12,359 nucleotides of DNA from CAZOGW01 sp964579415 (GCA_964579415.1 CAZOGW010000089.1:1-12359); one strand, 5' to 3'; positions 1 through 6,610 are shown, counted from the stretch's first letter. Numbers and translations: made by a program. Notes: generated by a model not told the origin, from the letters alone.

Positions 1-27
1 TGCCTGCGCAAAGCCTCCGTCAGGGGT

Positions 28-56
28 ACTCCCCCCGTCAAAGCCCGGGGGGAGAC
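28..56 (-). repeat. C6/G6 hairpin repeat, inverted copy of the element after ruvB
   Basis: Read on the minus strand, these 29 nt are identical to 12184-12212. The element is a hairpin with 8-bp perfect arms (29-36 with 47-54, CTCCCCCC/GGGGGGAG) and a 10-nt loop. Beyond the identical part, weak similarity continues (a CGGAG word about 8 nt further on in both copies). It lies outside any gene, upstream of thrS. The two copies suggest a dispersed intergenic repeat family. Read on the minus strand it could also terminate leftward transcription, but no gene can be seen on that side. Confidence 0.8.
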
Positions 57-77
57 GTAGTACGTAGTACGTAGTAC
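57..77. repeat. Heptamer tandem repeat, three copies of GTAGTAC
   Basis: Three perfect head-to-tail copies of GTAGTAC (57-63, 64-70, 71-77) sit between the C6/G6 hairpin and the thrS promoter. The array contains an almost perfect odd-centred palindrome (TACGTA, G, TACGTA). Related 7-bp-periodic arrays occur at 2575-2637 and 9828-9871, so this is one member of a family. Confidence 0.85.
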
Positions 78-90
78 CCTCCCTGGCCAT

Positions 91-96
91 TAGCCT
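91..96 (+). promoter_or_regulatory. Candidate -10 box of thrS (TAGCCT)
   Basis: TAGCCT fits the actinobacterial TANNNT -10 pattern and predicts transcription from about 102-104, giving a leader of roughly 30 nt that contains the AAGGAG ribosome-binding site. No convincing -35 box is seen. The 15-nt context (82-96) matches the ruvC promoter (9901-9915) at 13 of 15 positions, which strengthens the call. Confidence 0.45.
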
Positions 97-120
97 GTAG
101 CTCCCGTGGAACCTGACAAC

Positions 121-127
121 GAAGGAG
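121..127 (+). promoter_or_regulatory. Ribosome-binding site that decides the thrS start
   Basis: GAAGGAG lies 5 nt before the GTG at 133 and favours that codon over the in-frame GTGs at 106 and 127. The GTG at 106 lies about 9 nt after the -10 box and has no Shine-Dalgarno sequence. Confidence 0.65.
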
Positions 128-132
128 TGTCT

Positions 133-2067
133 GTGGCGGTCAACCTCACCCTGCCCGACGGGAGCGCCCGCTCCTACGCCGACGGGGTCACTGGCGCCGA
201 CGTGGCCGCTTCCATCGGGCCGCGACTGGCCCGGGCAGCGGTGGCGGTGAGCGTCGACGGCGTCGGATGGGATCTCACCCGCCCCCTCCCCGACGGCGCC
301 GAGGTGGCGATCATCACCGATTCCACCGATGAGGGGAGGCACGTGATGCGGCATTCGGCGGCGCACGTTATGGCCCAGGCGGTGCTCGACCTGTACCCGG
401 GGGCGGCGTTCGCCATCGGCCCGCCCATCGAGGACGGCTTCTACTACGACTTCGACATCGGCCGCGGGTTCGTTCCCGAAGACCTGGCAGCCATCGAGGC
501 CCGCATGCAGGAGATCATCGCCGAAGACCAGCCGTTCGAGCGGGGCTACCTCTCCAAGGAGGAAGCGCTGGAGGTCTTCGCCGATCAGCCCTTCAAGCGG
601 GAGATCATTGAGGGCGCCGAGCAGACCGAGGGCGCCGCCGACGGCGAGGTGAGCGTCTATCGCAACCTGAGCTTCGTCGACCTGTGCCGCGGCCCGCACG
701 TCCCCTCCACCGGGCGTCTCAAGGCGGTGAAGCTGCTGCGCACCTCCGGCTCGTACTGGCGGGGCGACGAACGTAACCCGCAACTCCAGCGCATCTACGG
801 GACCGCCTGGGAATCTTCCCAGGCCCTGGCCGACTACCTGCACCGCGTCGAGGAGGCCCGCAAGCGGGATCACCGCCGGCTCGGCACCGAGCTCGACCTC
901 TACTCCTTCCCCACCGAGCTGGGCTCCGGCCTGGCGGTGTGGCACCCGAAGGGCGGGATGTTGCGCAAAGTTGCCGAGGACTACAGCCGGCGACTGCACC
1001 AGCGGTTCGGGTTCGACTTCGTGTTCTCCCCGCACCTGGCCCGGGAAGAGCTGTGGGAGACGTCGGGACACCTCGGGTTCTTCGCCGAGAACATGTTCCC
1101 CGCCCTCGAGGCCGACGAGGGCGAGCGCTACCGCGTCAAACCGATGAACTGCCCGTTCCACGTCCTCATCTACAAGAGCCGGGCCCGCTCGTACCGGGAG
1201 CTGCCGATACGGCTCTCCGAGTTGGGGGGCGTCTACCGCTACGAGAAGTCCGGTGTGGTCCACGGCCTGCTGCGGGCCCGCGGTTTCACCCAGGACGACA
1301 GCCACGTGTTCTGCCGCCGCGAGCAACTCGCCGACGAGTTGGAACGGCACCTCCGCTTCGTGCTCACCCTGCTGCGGGACTTCGGATTCGACGACTTCGA
1401 AGCAGACCTGTCGACCCGCAACCCGGACAAGTGGATGGGTGACCTCTCGCTGTGGGAGGAGTCGACCACCGTGCTCTCCGGGGCCCTGGAGGGCGAGGGT
1501 ATCCCCTTCCAGATCGCCGAGGGCGAGGCGGCCTTCTACGGGCCCAAGATCGACGTGCACGTGCGCGACGCCATCGGGCGCCGCTGGCAGTGCTCCACCA
1601 TCCAGGTCGACATGAACGAACCGGAACGGTTCGGTCTCGAGTTCACCAACGCCGCCAACGAGCGGGAGCAGCCGGTGATGATCCACTGCGCCAAGTTCGG
1701 CTCGGTGGAAAGGTTCCTCGGTGTCCTGGTGGAGCACTACGCCGGCGCCTTCCCCGGCTGGCTGTCCCCGGTCCAGGCGGTGATCGTCCCTGTCGCCGAC
1801 CGGCACGACGTCTACGCCCGCTCCGTCGAGGAGGCGCTCGGTGATGCCGGGCTACGGGTCGAGGTGGACCTGGCCGACGACACGGTGGGGGAGAAGATCC
1901 GCCGTGCCATCACCGCCAAGAGCCCTGCGATCCTGGTTGTCGGAGACCGGGACGTCGAGGCGGGGTCCGTCGGCCTCCGGCTGCGGGGCGACGACGCCGA
2001 ACGCCGCGGGGTGCCCCTCGACGGCGCGGTTGCGGAGTTGGCCACCTTGTGCGCCCCGCCGTCATGA
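133..2067 (+). CDS. thrS: Threonine--tRNA ligase (ThrRS)
   Basis: Class II aminoacyl-tRNA synthetase that charges tRNA-Thr with threonine using ATP and edits mischarged serine; cytoplasmic. The 644-residue length is full size. Domains from the 133 start: N-terminal TGS (about 1-60); SAD editing domain with the HxxxH pair H74/H78 and C185/H189; catalytic core with zinc ligands C340, H391 and H518; motif 2 around R369-F385; motif 3 ending in GSVERF (about 523-528); C-terminal anticodon-binding domain (about 546-640). These positions closely track E. coli ThrRS numbering (H73/H77, C182/H186, C334/H385/H511), supporting the GTG at 133 with its Shine-Dalgarno. An in-frame GTG at 106 would add nine residues. 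Odd: after zinc ligand H518 the usual HRAxxGS reads HCAKFGS. The stop overlaps the next gene (ATGA). No T-box-like leader is present in the short upstream region. Confidence 0.97.
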   Translation: MAVNLTLPDGSARSYADGVTGADVAASIGPRLARAAVAVSVDGVGWDLTRPLPDGAEVAIITDSTDEGRHVMRHSAAHVMAQAVLDLYPGAAFAIGPPIEDGFYYDFDIGRGFVPEDLAAIEARMQEIIAEDQPFERGYLSKEEALEVFADQPFKREIIEGAEQTEGAADGEVSVYRNLSFVDLCRGPHVPSTGRLKAVKLLRTSGSYWRGDERNPQLQRIYGTAWESSQALADYLHRVEEARKRDHRRLGTELDLYSFPTELGSGLAVWHPKGGMLRKVAEDYSRRLHQRFGFDFVFSPHLAREELWETSGHLGFFAENMFPALEADEGERYRVKPMNCPFHVLIYKSRARSYRELPIRLSELGGVYRYEKSGVVHGLLRARGFTQDDSHVFCRREQLADELERHLRFVLTLLRDFGFDDFEADLSTRNPDKWMGDLSLWEESTTVLSGALEGEGIPFQIAEGEAAFYGPKIDVHVRDAIGRRWQCSTIQVDMNEPERFGLEFTNAANEREQPVMIHCAKFGSVERFLGVLVEHYAGAFPGWLSPVQAVIVPVADRHDVYARSVEEALGDAGLRVEVDLADDTVGEKIRRAITAKSPAILVVGDRDVEAGSVGLRLRGDDAERRGVPLDGAVAELATLCAPPS

Positions 2068-2564
2068 CGGAGCGACGCGACCCGGCTCGGGGCATCCGCA
2101 TTCCCGAGGAGGTGGCCGAGGCGGCCGCGCTTCCCGAGGACCTCGACGCCGACCTGCTCAGCCCGTATGCCATTCCCTCGCCGGTGCGTCGGCGGCGCAC
2201 CGCGATGATCTACCTCGCCGGCGCCGCGGTCACGGCGCTGGGCATCGTCGCCGGGCTGCCCTCGGGCATGTGGCTGACGGTGGGCCTCCTGGTCGCCATC
2301 GCCGCCCACCATCTCCTCACCGCCTGGGATCTGGGCATCCGCGAGGGTCAGGCTCTGGAGGTGGCCAACCGCACCATCGGGTTCCCGGTCGGCCACGCCT
2401 CGGCCAATCTCGGCTTCCGCGGCTGGCGTTCCCGCCCTGTCTGGAACGTCCTCGTCTTCTCCGCCGACGATCCCCCCAGCCGCCGCGGCCTGGTGAGGGT
2501 GGATGGGGTAGATGCAAGCGTGGTGGAGCTGTACGAAGAAGCCATCCCGGAAGAAGACCAGTAG
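2064..2564 (+). CDS. Small two-helix membrane protein of unknown function
   Basis: I do not recognise this 166-residue protein. The ATG at 2064 overlaps the thrS stop as ATGA, so it is probably translationally coupled; a GTG at 2049 is an alternative start. The N-terminal 45 residues are charged (RRD, EEVAEAAALPEDLDADLL) and end in a basic patch VRRRR. Two hydrophobic stretches follow (about 48-67 and 70-90), consistent with a membrane hairpin; the basic patch before the first suggests the N-terminus is cytoplasmic. The C-terminal 70 residues are soluble, with an aromatic/arginine region (GFRGWRSRPVWNVLVF) and an acidic tail (EEAIPEEDQ). It occupies the place where many actinobacteria carry a HIT-family gene, but has no HIT motif. 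Codon use resembles the neighbours, so it looks native. Function unknown; a membrane-anchored adaptor is only one possibility. Confidence 0.8.
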   Translation: MTERRDPARGIRIPEEVAEAAALPEDLDADLLSPYAIPSPVRRRRTAMIYLAGAAVTALGIVAGLPSGMWLTVGLLVAIAAHHLLTAWDLGIREGQALEVANRTIGFPVGHASANLGFRGWRSRPVWNVLVFSADDPPSRRGLVRVDGVDASVVELYEEAIPEEDQ

Positions 2565-2574
2565 TCGGAATTCC

Positions 2575-2637
2575 GTAGTACGTATTCAGTATCAAGTATT
2601 CAGTACTACGTCATACTGAATACTGGATACTGGATAC
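2575..2637. repeat. Heptamer repeat array, head-to-tail then inverted
   Basis: From 2575 the sequence falls into 7-mers starting with GTA: GTAGTAC, GTATTCA, GTATCAA, GTATTCA, GTACTAC. After GTCA the series reverses into TAC-led 7-mers: TACTGAA, TACTGGA, TACTGGA, then TAC. The AT content is strikingly higher than in the flanking genes. It fills most of the 79-bp gap between two convergent genes and belongs to the same family as 57-77 and 9828-9871. A separate perfect palindrome CGGAATTCCG lies just before it (2566-2575). Confidence 0.85.
2582..2637. terminator. Long hairpin between convergent genes, possible two-way terminator
   Basis: The arms 2582-2605 and 2614-2637 are inverted repeats matching at 22 of 24 positions, with an 8-nt loop (CTACGTCA). 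One of the two exceptions can form a G-U pair on one strand. It lies 18 nt after the stop of the unknown membrane gene and 7 nt after the citrate synthase stop read on the minus strand. It has no G+C-rich stem followed by a U tract, so it is not a classical intrinsic terminator. The termination role is inferred from position. Confidence 0.45.
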
Positions 2638-2643
2638 TGCTTC

Positions 2644-3936
2644 CTACCTCTCGCTGATGTCCGGGACGTCCCGCTCCAGTTCGCCCACGTAGATCTGCCG
2701 TGGCCTGGCGATCCGGGTCGCCGGGTCCGACTGCATCTCCTTCCAGTTGGCAATCCAACCGGGGATCCGACCGATGGCGAAGAGCACGGTGAACATGCGG
2801 GGCGGGAAGCCCAGCGCCCGGAAGATGAGCCCGGAGTAGAAGTCGACGTTGGGGTAGAGCTTGCGGCCAACGAAGTAGTCGTCCGACAGGGCCACCTGCT
2901 CCAACTCGTGGGCGATCTCGAGGAGGGCGTCACCGCCGCCGGCGGTCGAGAGCACCTCGTCGGCGAAGCCCTTGAGGATCCGGGCGCGGGGGTCGTAGTT
3001 CTTGTACACCCGGTGCCCGAAGCCCATGAGGCGGAAGGGGTCGTCCTTGTCCTTGGCTCGCGCCACCGCCCGGGCCACCGTCATGTCGGGGTCGTCGTGG
3101 ATGCTCTGCAGCATCTCCACCACAGCCTGGTTGGCCCCGCCGTGGAGGGGGCCCCACAGGGCGTTCATCCCCGCCGCCACCGAGGCGAACAGGTTGGCCT
3201 GGCTGGAACCGACGAAGCGGACGGTGGCGGTGGAACAGTTCTGCTCATGGTCGGCGTGGAGGATGAGCAGCACATCGAGCGCCTTGGCCACCCGTGGATC
3301 GATCTCGGTCTCCTGGACCGGCAGCGAGAACATCATGTGAAGGAAATTGGCGGCGTAGTCGAGATCGTTGCGGGGGTAGATGTAGGGCTGTCCCACCGAC
3401 TTCTTGTACGCCCAGGCGGCGATGGTGGGCATCTTGGCGATGAGCCGCGTGGCGCTCTGGTCGACCGCCTCGGCGTTCTTCGGGTCGTAGTACTCCTCGT
3501 AGAAGGTGGAGATGGCGTTGGTGGCCGACGACAGGATCGCCATAGGATGGGCGCTACGGGGAAAGGCGTCGAAGAAGCGCTTCATCTCCTCGCTGAGCAG
3601 GGTATGGACCGAGACCATCTCGGTCCATCCGTCGAGCTGCGCCTGATCGGGGAGGTTCCCGAAGAGCAACAGGTATGCCACCTCGAGGAACGTGCACTGC
3701 TCTGCCAGGTCCTGGATTCGGTAGCCGCGATGCCACAGCGTGCCTTCCTCACCGTTCACGTAGGTGATGGTGCTCTCGGTGCCGGCCGTGTTGGCGAAGC
3801 CGGGGTCGTAGGTGACGTGATGCCTGTCGGCCCGCAGCCTGGTGATATCGAGCCCCGCCGATCCGATGTGGGCGGGGACCGTGGTGAGCGGGTAATCGTC
3901 GCCGTCGAGGCGAAGGCTGGCGCTGGCGTCAGTCAT
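2644..3936 (-). CDS. gltA: Citrate synthase, type II (GltA family)
   Basis: Condenses acetyl-CoA and oxaloacetate to citrate, the entry reaction of the TCA cycle; cytosolic. The 430-residue length fits the bacterial type II, hexamer-forming family (E. coli GltA is 427). The catalytic triad is visible: H265 in GPLHGGAN, H308 in GFGHRVYKNYDPR and D364 in PNVDFYSG, each within a few residues of E. coli H264/H305/D362. The N-terminal region before residue 60 carries the small beta-rich domain typical of this type. The ATG at 3936 gives a protein aligning with the family from its start; the frame stays open upstream but that part overlaps the opposite-strand pgsA. A weak AAGGGA lies about 11 nt upstream. 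It is the only minus-strand gene here, set between thrS and pgsA, which are normally co-directional near neighbours in actinobacteria. Citrate versus 2-methylcitrate synthase cannot be fully separated by eye; the length and type II features favour citrate. Confidence 0.95.
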   Translation of the reverse strand: MTDASASLRLDGDDYPLTTVPAHIGSAGLDITRLRADRHHVTYDPGFANTAGTESTITYVNGEEGTLWHRGYRIQDLAEQCTFLEVAYLLLFGNLPDQAQLDGWTEMVSVHTLLSEEMKRFFDAFPRSAHPMAILSSATNAISTFYEEYYDPKNAEAVDQSATRLIAKMPTIAAWAYKKSVGQPYIYPRNDLDYAANFLHMMFSLPVQETEIDPRVAKALDVLLILHADHEQNCSTATVRFVGSSQANLFASVAAGMNALWGPLHGGANQAVVEMLQSIHDDPDMTVARAVARAKDKDDPFRLMGFGHRVYKNYDPRARILKGFADEVLSTAGGGDALLEIAHELEQVALSDDYFVGRKLYPNVDFYSGLIFRALGFPPRMFTVLFAIGRIPGWIANWKEMQSDPATRIARPRQIYVGELERDVPDISER

Positions 3937-3982
3937 CGATGGGGGATTCCCTTGGTTCGGCGGACAGGTGGCCGGTCGAAGG

Positions 3983-3988
3983 AGTGTA
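3983..3988 (-). promoter_or_regulatory. Candidate -10 box of citrate synthase (TACACT, minus strand)
   Basis: Read on the minus strand, TACACT matches TANNNT and would start transcription near 3976, giving a leader of about 40 nt to the ATG at 3936. No good -35 is seen. The same hexamer lies 6 nt before the crotonase start at 6611. Confidence 0.35.
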
Positions 3989-4015
3989 GCCCGCCACCCG
4001 GAAGGCAGCCCCGGG

Positions 4016-4027
4016 CACCCCGGGGTG
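4016..4027. promoter_or_regulatory. Perfect palindrome in the gltA-pgsA divergent region
   Basis: CACCCCGGGGTG is a perfect 12-bp palindrome. It sits 11 nt before the candidate pgsA -10 box and upstream of the candidate gltA promoter on the other strand. A further inverted repeat (CCACCC at 3994-3999 with GGGTGG at 4023-4028) overlaps it. It could be an operator serving both directions; that is inference from position. Confidence 0.3.
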
Positions 4028-4038
4028 GTGGAAGGTGG

Positions 4039-4044
4039 TAGTTT
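4039..4044 (+). promoter_or_regulatory. Candidate -10 box of the pgsA-patA-pimA unit (TAGTTT)
   Basis: TAGTTT fits TANNNT and lies 9 nt before the strong Shine-Dalgarno of pgsA, so the leader would be very short. No recognisable -35 box; the palindrome at 4016-4027 occupies that position. Confidence 0.3.
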
Positions 4045-4053
4045 CTCGCCCGA

Positions 4054-4059
4054 AGGAGG
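4054..4059 (+). promoter_or_regulatory. Ribosome-binding site that decides a TTG start for pgsA
   Basis: AGGAGG, a perfect Shine-Dalgarno, lies 7 nt before TTG at 4067. Upstream in-frame starts would place the site inside the coding region and add residues unlike the family. Confidence 0.75.
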
Positions 4060-4066
4060 ATCCGAC

Positions 4067-4660
4067 TTGCTCGATCTCAGAGGCCGGAGCCGGATGGCTC
4101 CGATCCTGGATCCCATTGCGGTGACCCTGTCGAAGATGCGCCTCACCCCGACCATGGTCACACTGGCCGGGTTGGTGGTGACGATCGCAGGAGCAGTGAT
4201 CATCGCCGGTGACCGCTACCTTCTCGGGGCGGCCGTCGCCGCCTCCGGGTCGATTCTCGACGCCCTCGACGGGCCGCTGGCACGCCATCAGGGCAAGGCC
4301 TCCGAGCGGGGGGCTTTCATCGACACCATTTGCGACCGGCTCGGCGAGATCGCCATCTGGGCCGGCCTCGGCTTCAGCCTGCGCGACAACGGCACCGCCC
4401 TCATGCTGTGCATCTTCGGACTCTCCTTCTCGCTTCTCACTCCCTACGTGCGGGCCAAGGCCGAGAGCTGGAAGGCGGAAGGCCGCGGCGGGTGGATGGG
4501 TCGGGCCGAACGCATGATCCTGCTGCTGGGCGGCCTCGGCCTCGCCGGCGGCTTCGACAGCGGGCAGGTGCTCCTGGTGGTGCTCTGGGTGTTCGCCGTG
4601 CTCTCCGGGTTGACGGTGGCGCAACGGATCCGCAAGACGTGGCAGCAACTCGCCAAGTGA
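4067..4660 (+). CDS. pgsA: CDP-alcohol phosphatidyltransferase, likely phosphatidylinositol phosphate synthase
   Basis: Integral membrane enzyme of 197 residues that transfers the phosphatidyl group of CDP-diacylglycerol to a polyol. The full family signature is present: D65, D68-G69, A72-R73, G82, D86 and D90, in the spacing DxxDGxxAR(x8)GxxxDxxxD; the aspartates bind the metal ions used in catalysis. Several hydrophobic segments are seen (about 30-50 and 53-64, then 91-115, 142-165, 170-190). The RLG after D90 and the position directly before acyltransferase and mannosyltransferase genes match the mycobacterial PgsA1 locus, pointing to inositol-1-phosphate as acceptor. Glycerol-3-phosphate (true PG phosphate synthase) is the alternative. 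The start is TTG, chosen from the perfect Shine-Dalgarno. The stop overlaps the next start (GTGA). Confidence 0.92.
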   Translation: MLDLRGRSRMAPILDPIAVTLSKMRLTPTMVTLAGLVVTIAGAVIIAGDRYLLGAAVAASGSILDALDGPLARHQGKASERGAFIDTICDRLGEIAIWAGLGFSLRDNGTALMLCIFGLSFSLLTPYVRAKAESWKAEGRGGWMGRAERMILLLGGLGLAGGFDSGQVLLVVLWVFAVLSGLTVAQRIRKTWQQLAK

Positions 4661-5562
4661 AGGAGTTCGCCTACTACCTGGCCTTCCGGGCCGTGGCGGG
4701 CGTCATCGGCGCCCTGCCCGAACCGGTGATGCGCCGGTCCGGCGAAGGTATCGGGTGGCTGCTGTCGTTCGCGGCGCCGCGCAAGCTGGCGCTGGTGCGC
4801 CGCAACCTGGCACGCGTCGTCGGGGAGGACGCCGCCACAGCCACCCGGGCCCGGCGTATGTTCGCCAGCTACGGACGGTACTGGGCGGAGACGTTCTGGG
4901 CGCGGCCCCGCCGCAAAGAGGCGATCCTGCGCCACAGCTCCATCGAGGGCGGCGACCGCCTCGCCGAGGCGGCACGCTCCGGTCGGGGCGTCATCGTGGC
5001 CCTGCCCCACATCGGAAACTGGGAGGTGGCGGGGGCGGTGGCGGCGTCGGTGGGGGCATCGGTCCTGGCCGCCGCCGAGTCGCTCCCCAACAAGCGGCTG
5101 GTGGATTGGTTCATCGCCACCCGGGCGGGCATGGACATCGAGGTGGTCGTGGTGGGCAGGGACCGGACATCCACCGAGGCGCTGCTGGCACGCCTCAGGG
5201 CGGGCGGCGCCGTGGCGCTGCTCGCCGACCGGGACCTCAGCGGACGGGGAGTGCCGGTGACGTTCTTCGGGGAGGAGACCACGATGCCGTCGGGACCGGT
5301 GGCGCTGGCCGACCGTACCGGGGCCATCCTCCTCCCGGTGGGCTCATACTTCCGGGAGGGCAGGGGCCACCACTACGTCATCCACGACCGGCTGGAGATT
5401 CCGGACCTCCCCACCCGCGACGCCCGGGTCCGGGCCGGGACCCAGCTACTCGCCACCGAACTGGAGCGTTGCATCGAGGCGGCCCCCGAACAGTGGCACC
5501 TCTTCCAGCCCAACTGGCCGTCCGACCGGGAGGAGACTTCGGTGAAGGTCGGGTCCCGGTGA
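4657..5562 (+). CDS. PatA-like acyltransferase (LpxL/HtrB family), phosphatidylinositol mannoside acylation
   Basis: 301-residue member of the lauroyl/myristoyl acyltransferase family. In mycobacteria the homologue PatA moves a palmitoyl group from acyl-CoA to the mannose of PIM1/PIM2 at the inner face of the plasma membrane. The catalytic HxxxxE motif is H118-IGNW-E123 in PHIGNWE; most relatives have HxxxxD or E. A second conserved region, DRDLSGRG (191-198) followed by FFGEE (203-207), matches the family's second acidic site. The N-terminal 40 residues are amphipathic to hydrophobic, suiting peripheral membrane binding. The GTG start at 4657 overlaps the pgsA stop by 4 nt and has no Shine-Dalgarno of its own, so translation is probably coupled; downstream GTGA couples it to the mannosyltransferase. 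Assignment to PIM acylation, rather than some other glycolipid, rests on the gene order. Confidence 0.88.
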   Translation: MKEFAYYLAFRAVAGVIGALPEPVMRRSGEGIGWLLSFAAPRKLALVRRNLARVVGEDAATATRARRMFASYGRYWAETFWARPRRKEAILRHSSIEGGDRLAEAARSGRGVIVALPHIGNWEVAGAVAASVGASVLAAAESLPNKRLVDWFIATRAGMDIEVVVVGRDRTSTEALLARLRAGGAVALLADRDLSGRGVPVTFFGEETTMPSGPVALADRTGAILLPVGSYFREGRGHHYVIHDRLEIPDLPTRDARVRAGTQLLATELERCIEAAPEQWHLFQPNWPSDREETSVKVGSR

Positions 5563-6593
5563 GGGTCGCCCTGGTGTGCCCTTACGACCTGGGCCGCTAC
5601 GGCGGGGTCCAGGACCAGGTGGGAAAGCTGAGACGCTGGCTGGAGGAGGCGGGCCACCAGGCGTGGATCGTCGGCCCCGGCGAGACCGGCCCGGAGGGGA
5701 CCCGCCTGGTGGGTCCGGTGCGGGTGATCCGCGCCAATGCATCGGACACGCCTGTGGCCATCGACCCGCGGGTGGCGGCAGCGGTGCGGGAGGCCGTGGA
5801 AGGCTCCGACGTGGTCCATGTCCACGAACCGCTGATGCCGGTGGTGTCGCTCGCCGCGATGCGAGCCACCCAGCCGGTCGTCGCCACCTTCCATGCCGAC
5901 CCGCCGGCATCGGTGCGGCGCCTGCTGAGGGTTGCCCGGCCGCTGGTGCGCCGCGTCCTGCGACGGGCCGCCGTCGTCACCGCGGTGTCCCCGCCGGCGG
6001 CGGTGCTCATCCCCGCCGGGATCCCCGCCCGCCTCGTCCCCAACGGGCTCGACCTGGACGCCGTCCGGCCGGCGACCGACCGGGACGAGTCGGCGGTGGT
6101 GTTCGTCGGCCGGGACAACCCGCGCAAGGGCCTGGGCGTCCTCCTTGACGCCTGGGAGATGCTCCAGCGCCGAGTTCCCGGGGCGCGGCTCACCGTCGTC
6201 GGCGCCACCAGGCCCGGCCCGGCGCCGGGTGGTGTCACCTTCCTCGGGCAGGTCGACGAAGTCACCAAGCAGGAGGTTCTGGGCCGGTCCGGCGTCCTGT
6301 GCGCCCCCAACACCGGCGGGGAGAGCTTCGGCATCGTCGTCGCCGAGGGCATGGCCGCCGGCTGCACCGTGGTCGCATCGGCTCTTCAGGGCTTCGTCCA
6401 CGTCGGCGGTGACGCGGTGCTCTTCGTGGCGCCCTCCGACCCCGGCGGCCTGGCCGGCGCCCTGGAGCGGGCGCTGAGCGACGCCTCGCTGCGGGCACGG
6501 CTCCGCGACGCAGCCGCCACCCGCGTTCCCCGCTTCGGGCGCGATGCCGTCCTCGCCGGCTACCTGGCCGCCTACGGGGACGCACGGCGCTGA
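5559..6593 (+). CDS. pimA: GT4 glycosyltransferase, likely phosphatidylinositol mannosyltransferase (PimA)
   Basis: Retaining GT-B glycosyltransferase, predicted to move mannose from GDP-mannose to the inositol 2-position of phosphatidylinositol on the cytoplasmic face, the first PIM step. The N-terminal Rossmann domain opens with CPYDLGRYGGVQ (8-18), matching the PimA CPYS...GGVQ motif; H112 in ATFHADP corresponds to the PimA catalytic-site histidine. The linker VPNGLDLD (160-167) leads to the C-terminal domain with FVGRDNPRKG (182-191; R189/K190 bind the nucleotide-sugar phosphates) and the EX7E motif E255-E263 in ESFGIVVAE. 344 residues is somewhat shorter than mycobacterial PimA (about 380). 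The GTG start overlaps the acyltransferase stop (GTGA). The best alternative is another GT4 enzyme acting on a lipid; the context makes PimA most likely. Confidence 0.9.
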   Translation: MRVALVCPYDLGRYGGVQDQVGKLRRWLEEAGHQAWIVGPGETGPEGTRLVGPVRVIRANASDTPVAIDPRVAAAVREAVEGSDVVHVHEPLMPVVSLAAMRATQPVVATFHADPPASVRRLLRVARPLVRRVLRRAAVVTAVSPPAAVLIPAGIPARLVPNGLDLDAVRPATDRDESAVVFVGRDNPRKGLGVLLDAWEMLQRRVPGARLTVVGATRPGPAPGGVTFLGQVDEVTKQEVLGRSGVLCAPNTGGESFGIVVAEGMAAGCTVVASALQGFVHVGGDAVLFVAPSDPGGLAGALERALSDASLRARLRDAAATRVPRFGRDAVLAGYLAAYGDARR

Positions 6594-6598
6594 CGTCG

Positions 6599-6604
6599 TA
6601 CACT
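6599..6604 (+). promoter_or_regulatory. Candidate -10 box for a leaderless crotonase transcript (TACACT)
   Basis: TACACT ends 6 nt before the ATG at 6611, the spacing expected when transcription starts at or next to the start codon. No Shine-Dalgarno precedes the ATG and the previous stop is only 17 nt away. Leaderless mRNAs are common in actinobacteria. No clear -35 box is seen. Confidence 0.5.
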
Positions 6605-6610
6605 CCGGGT

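Noticed and set aside
57..77. Attachment site or mobile-element end
   Set aside because: No integrase, transposase or target duplication is seen in the window; the sequence is better explained as one of the heptamer arrays.
1..132. T-box riboswitch before thrS
   Set aside because: The leader after the predicted transcription start is only about 30 nt, too short for a T-box, and no T-box core sequence is present.
2908..4041. Long plus-strand open frame opposite citrate synthase
   Set aside because: It lies antisense to a gene with an intact catalytic triad, has no ribosome-binding site, and its sequence (rich in G, V, H, E) shows no family.
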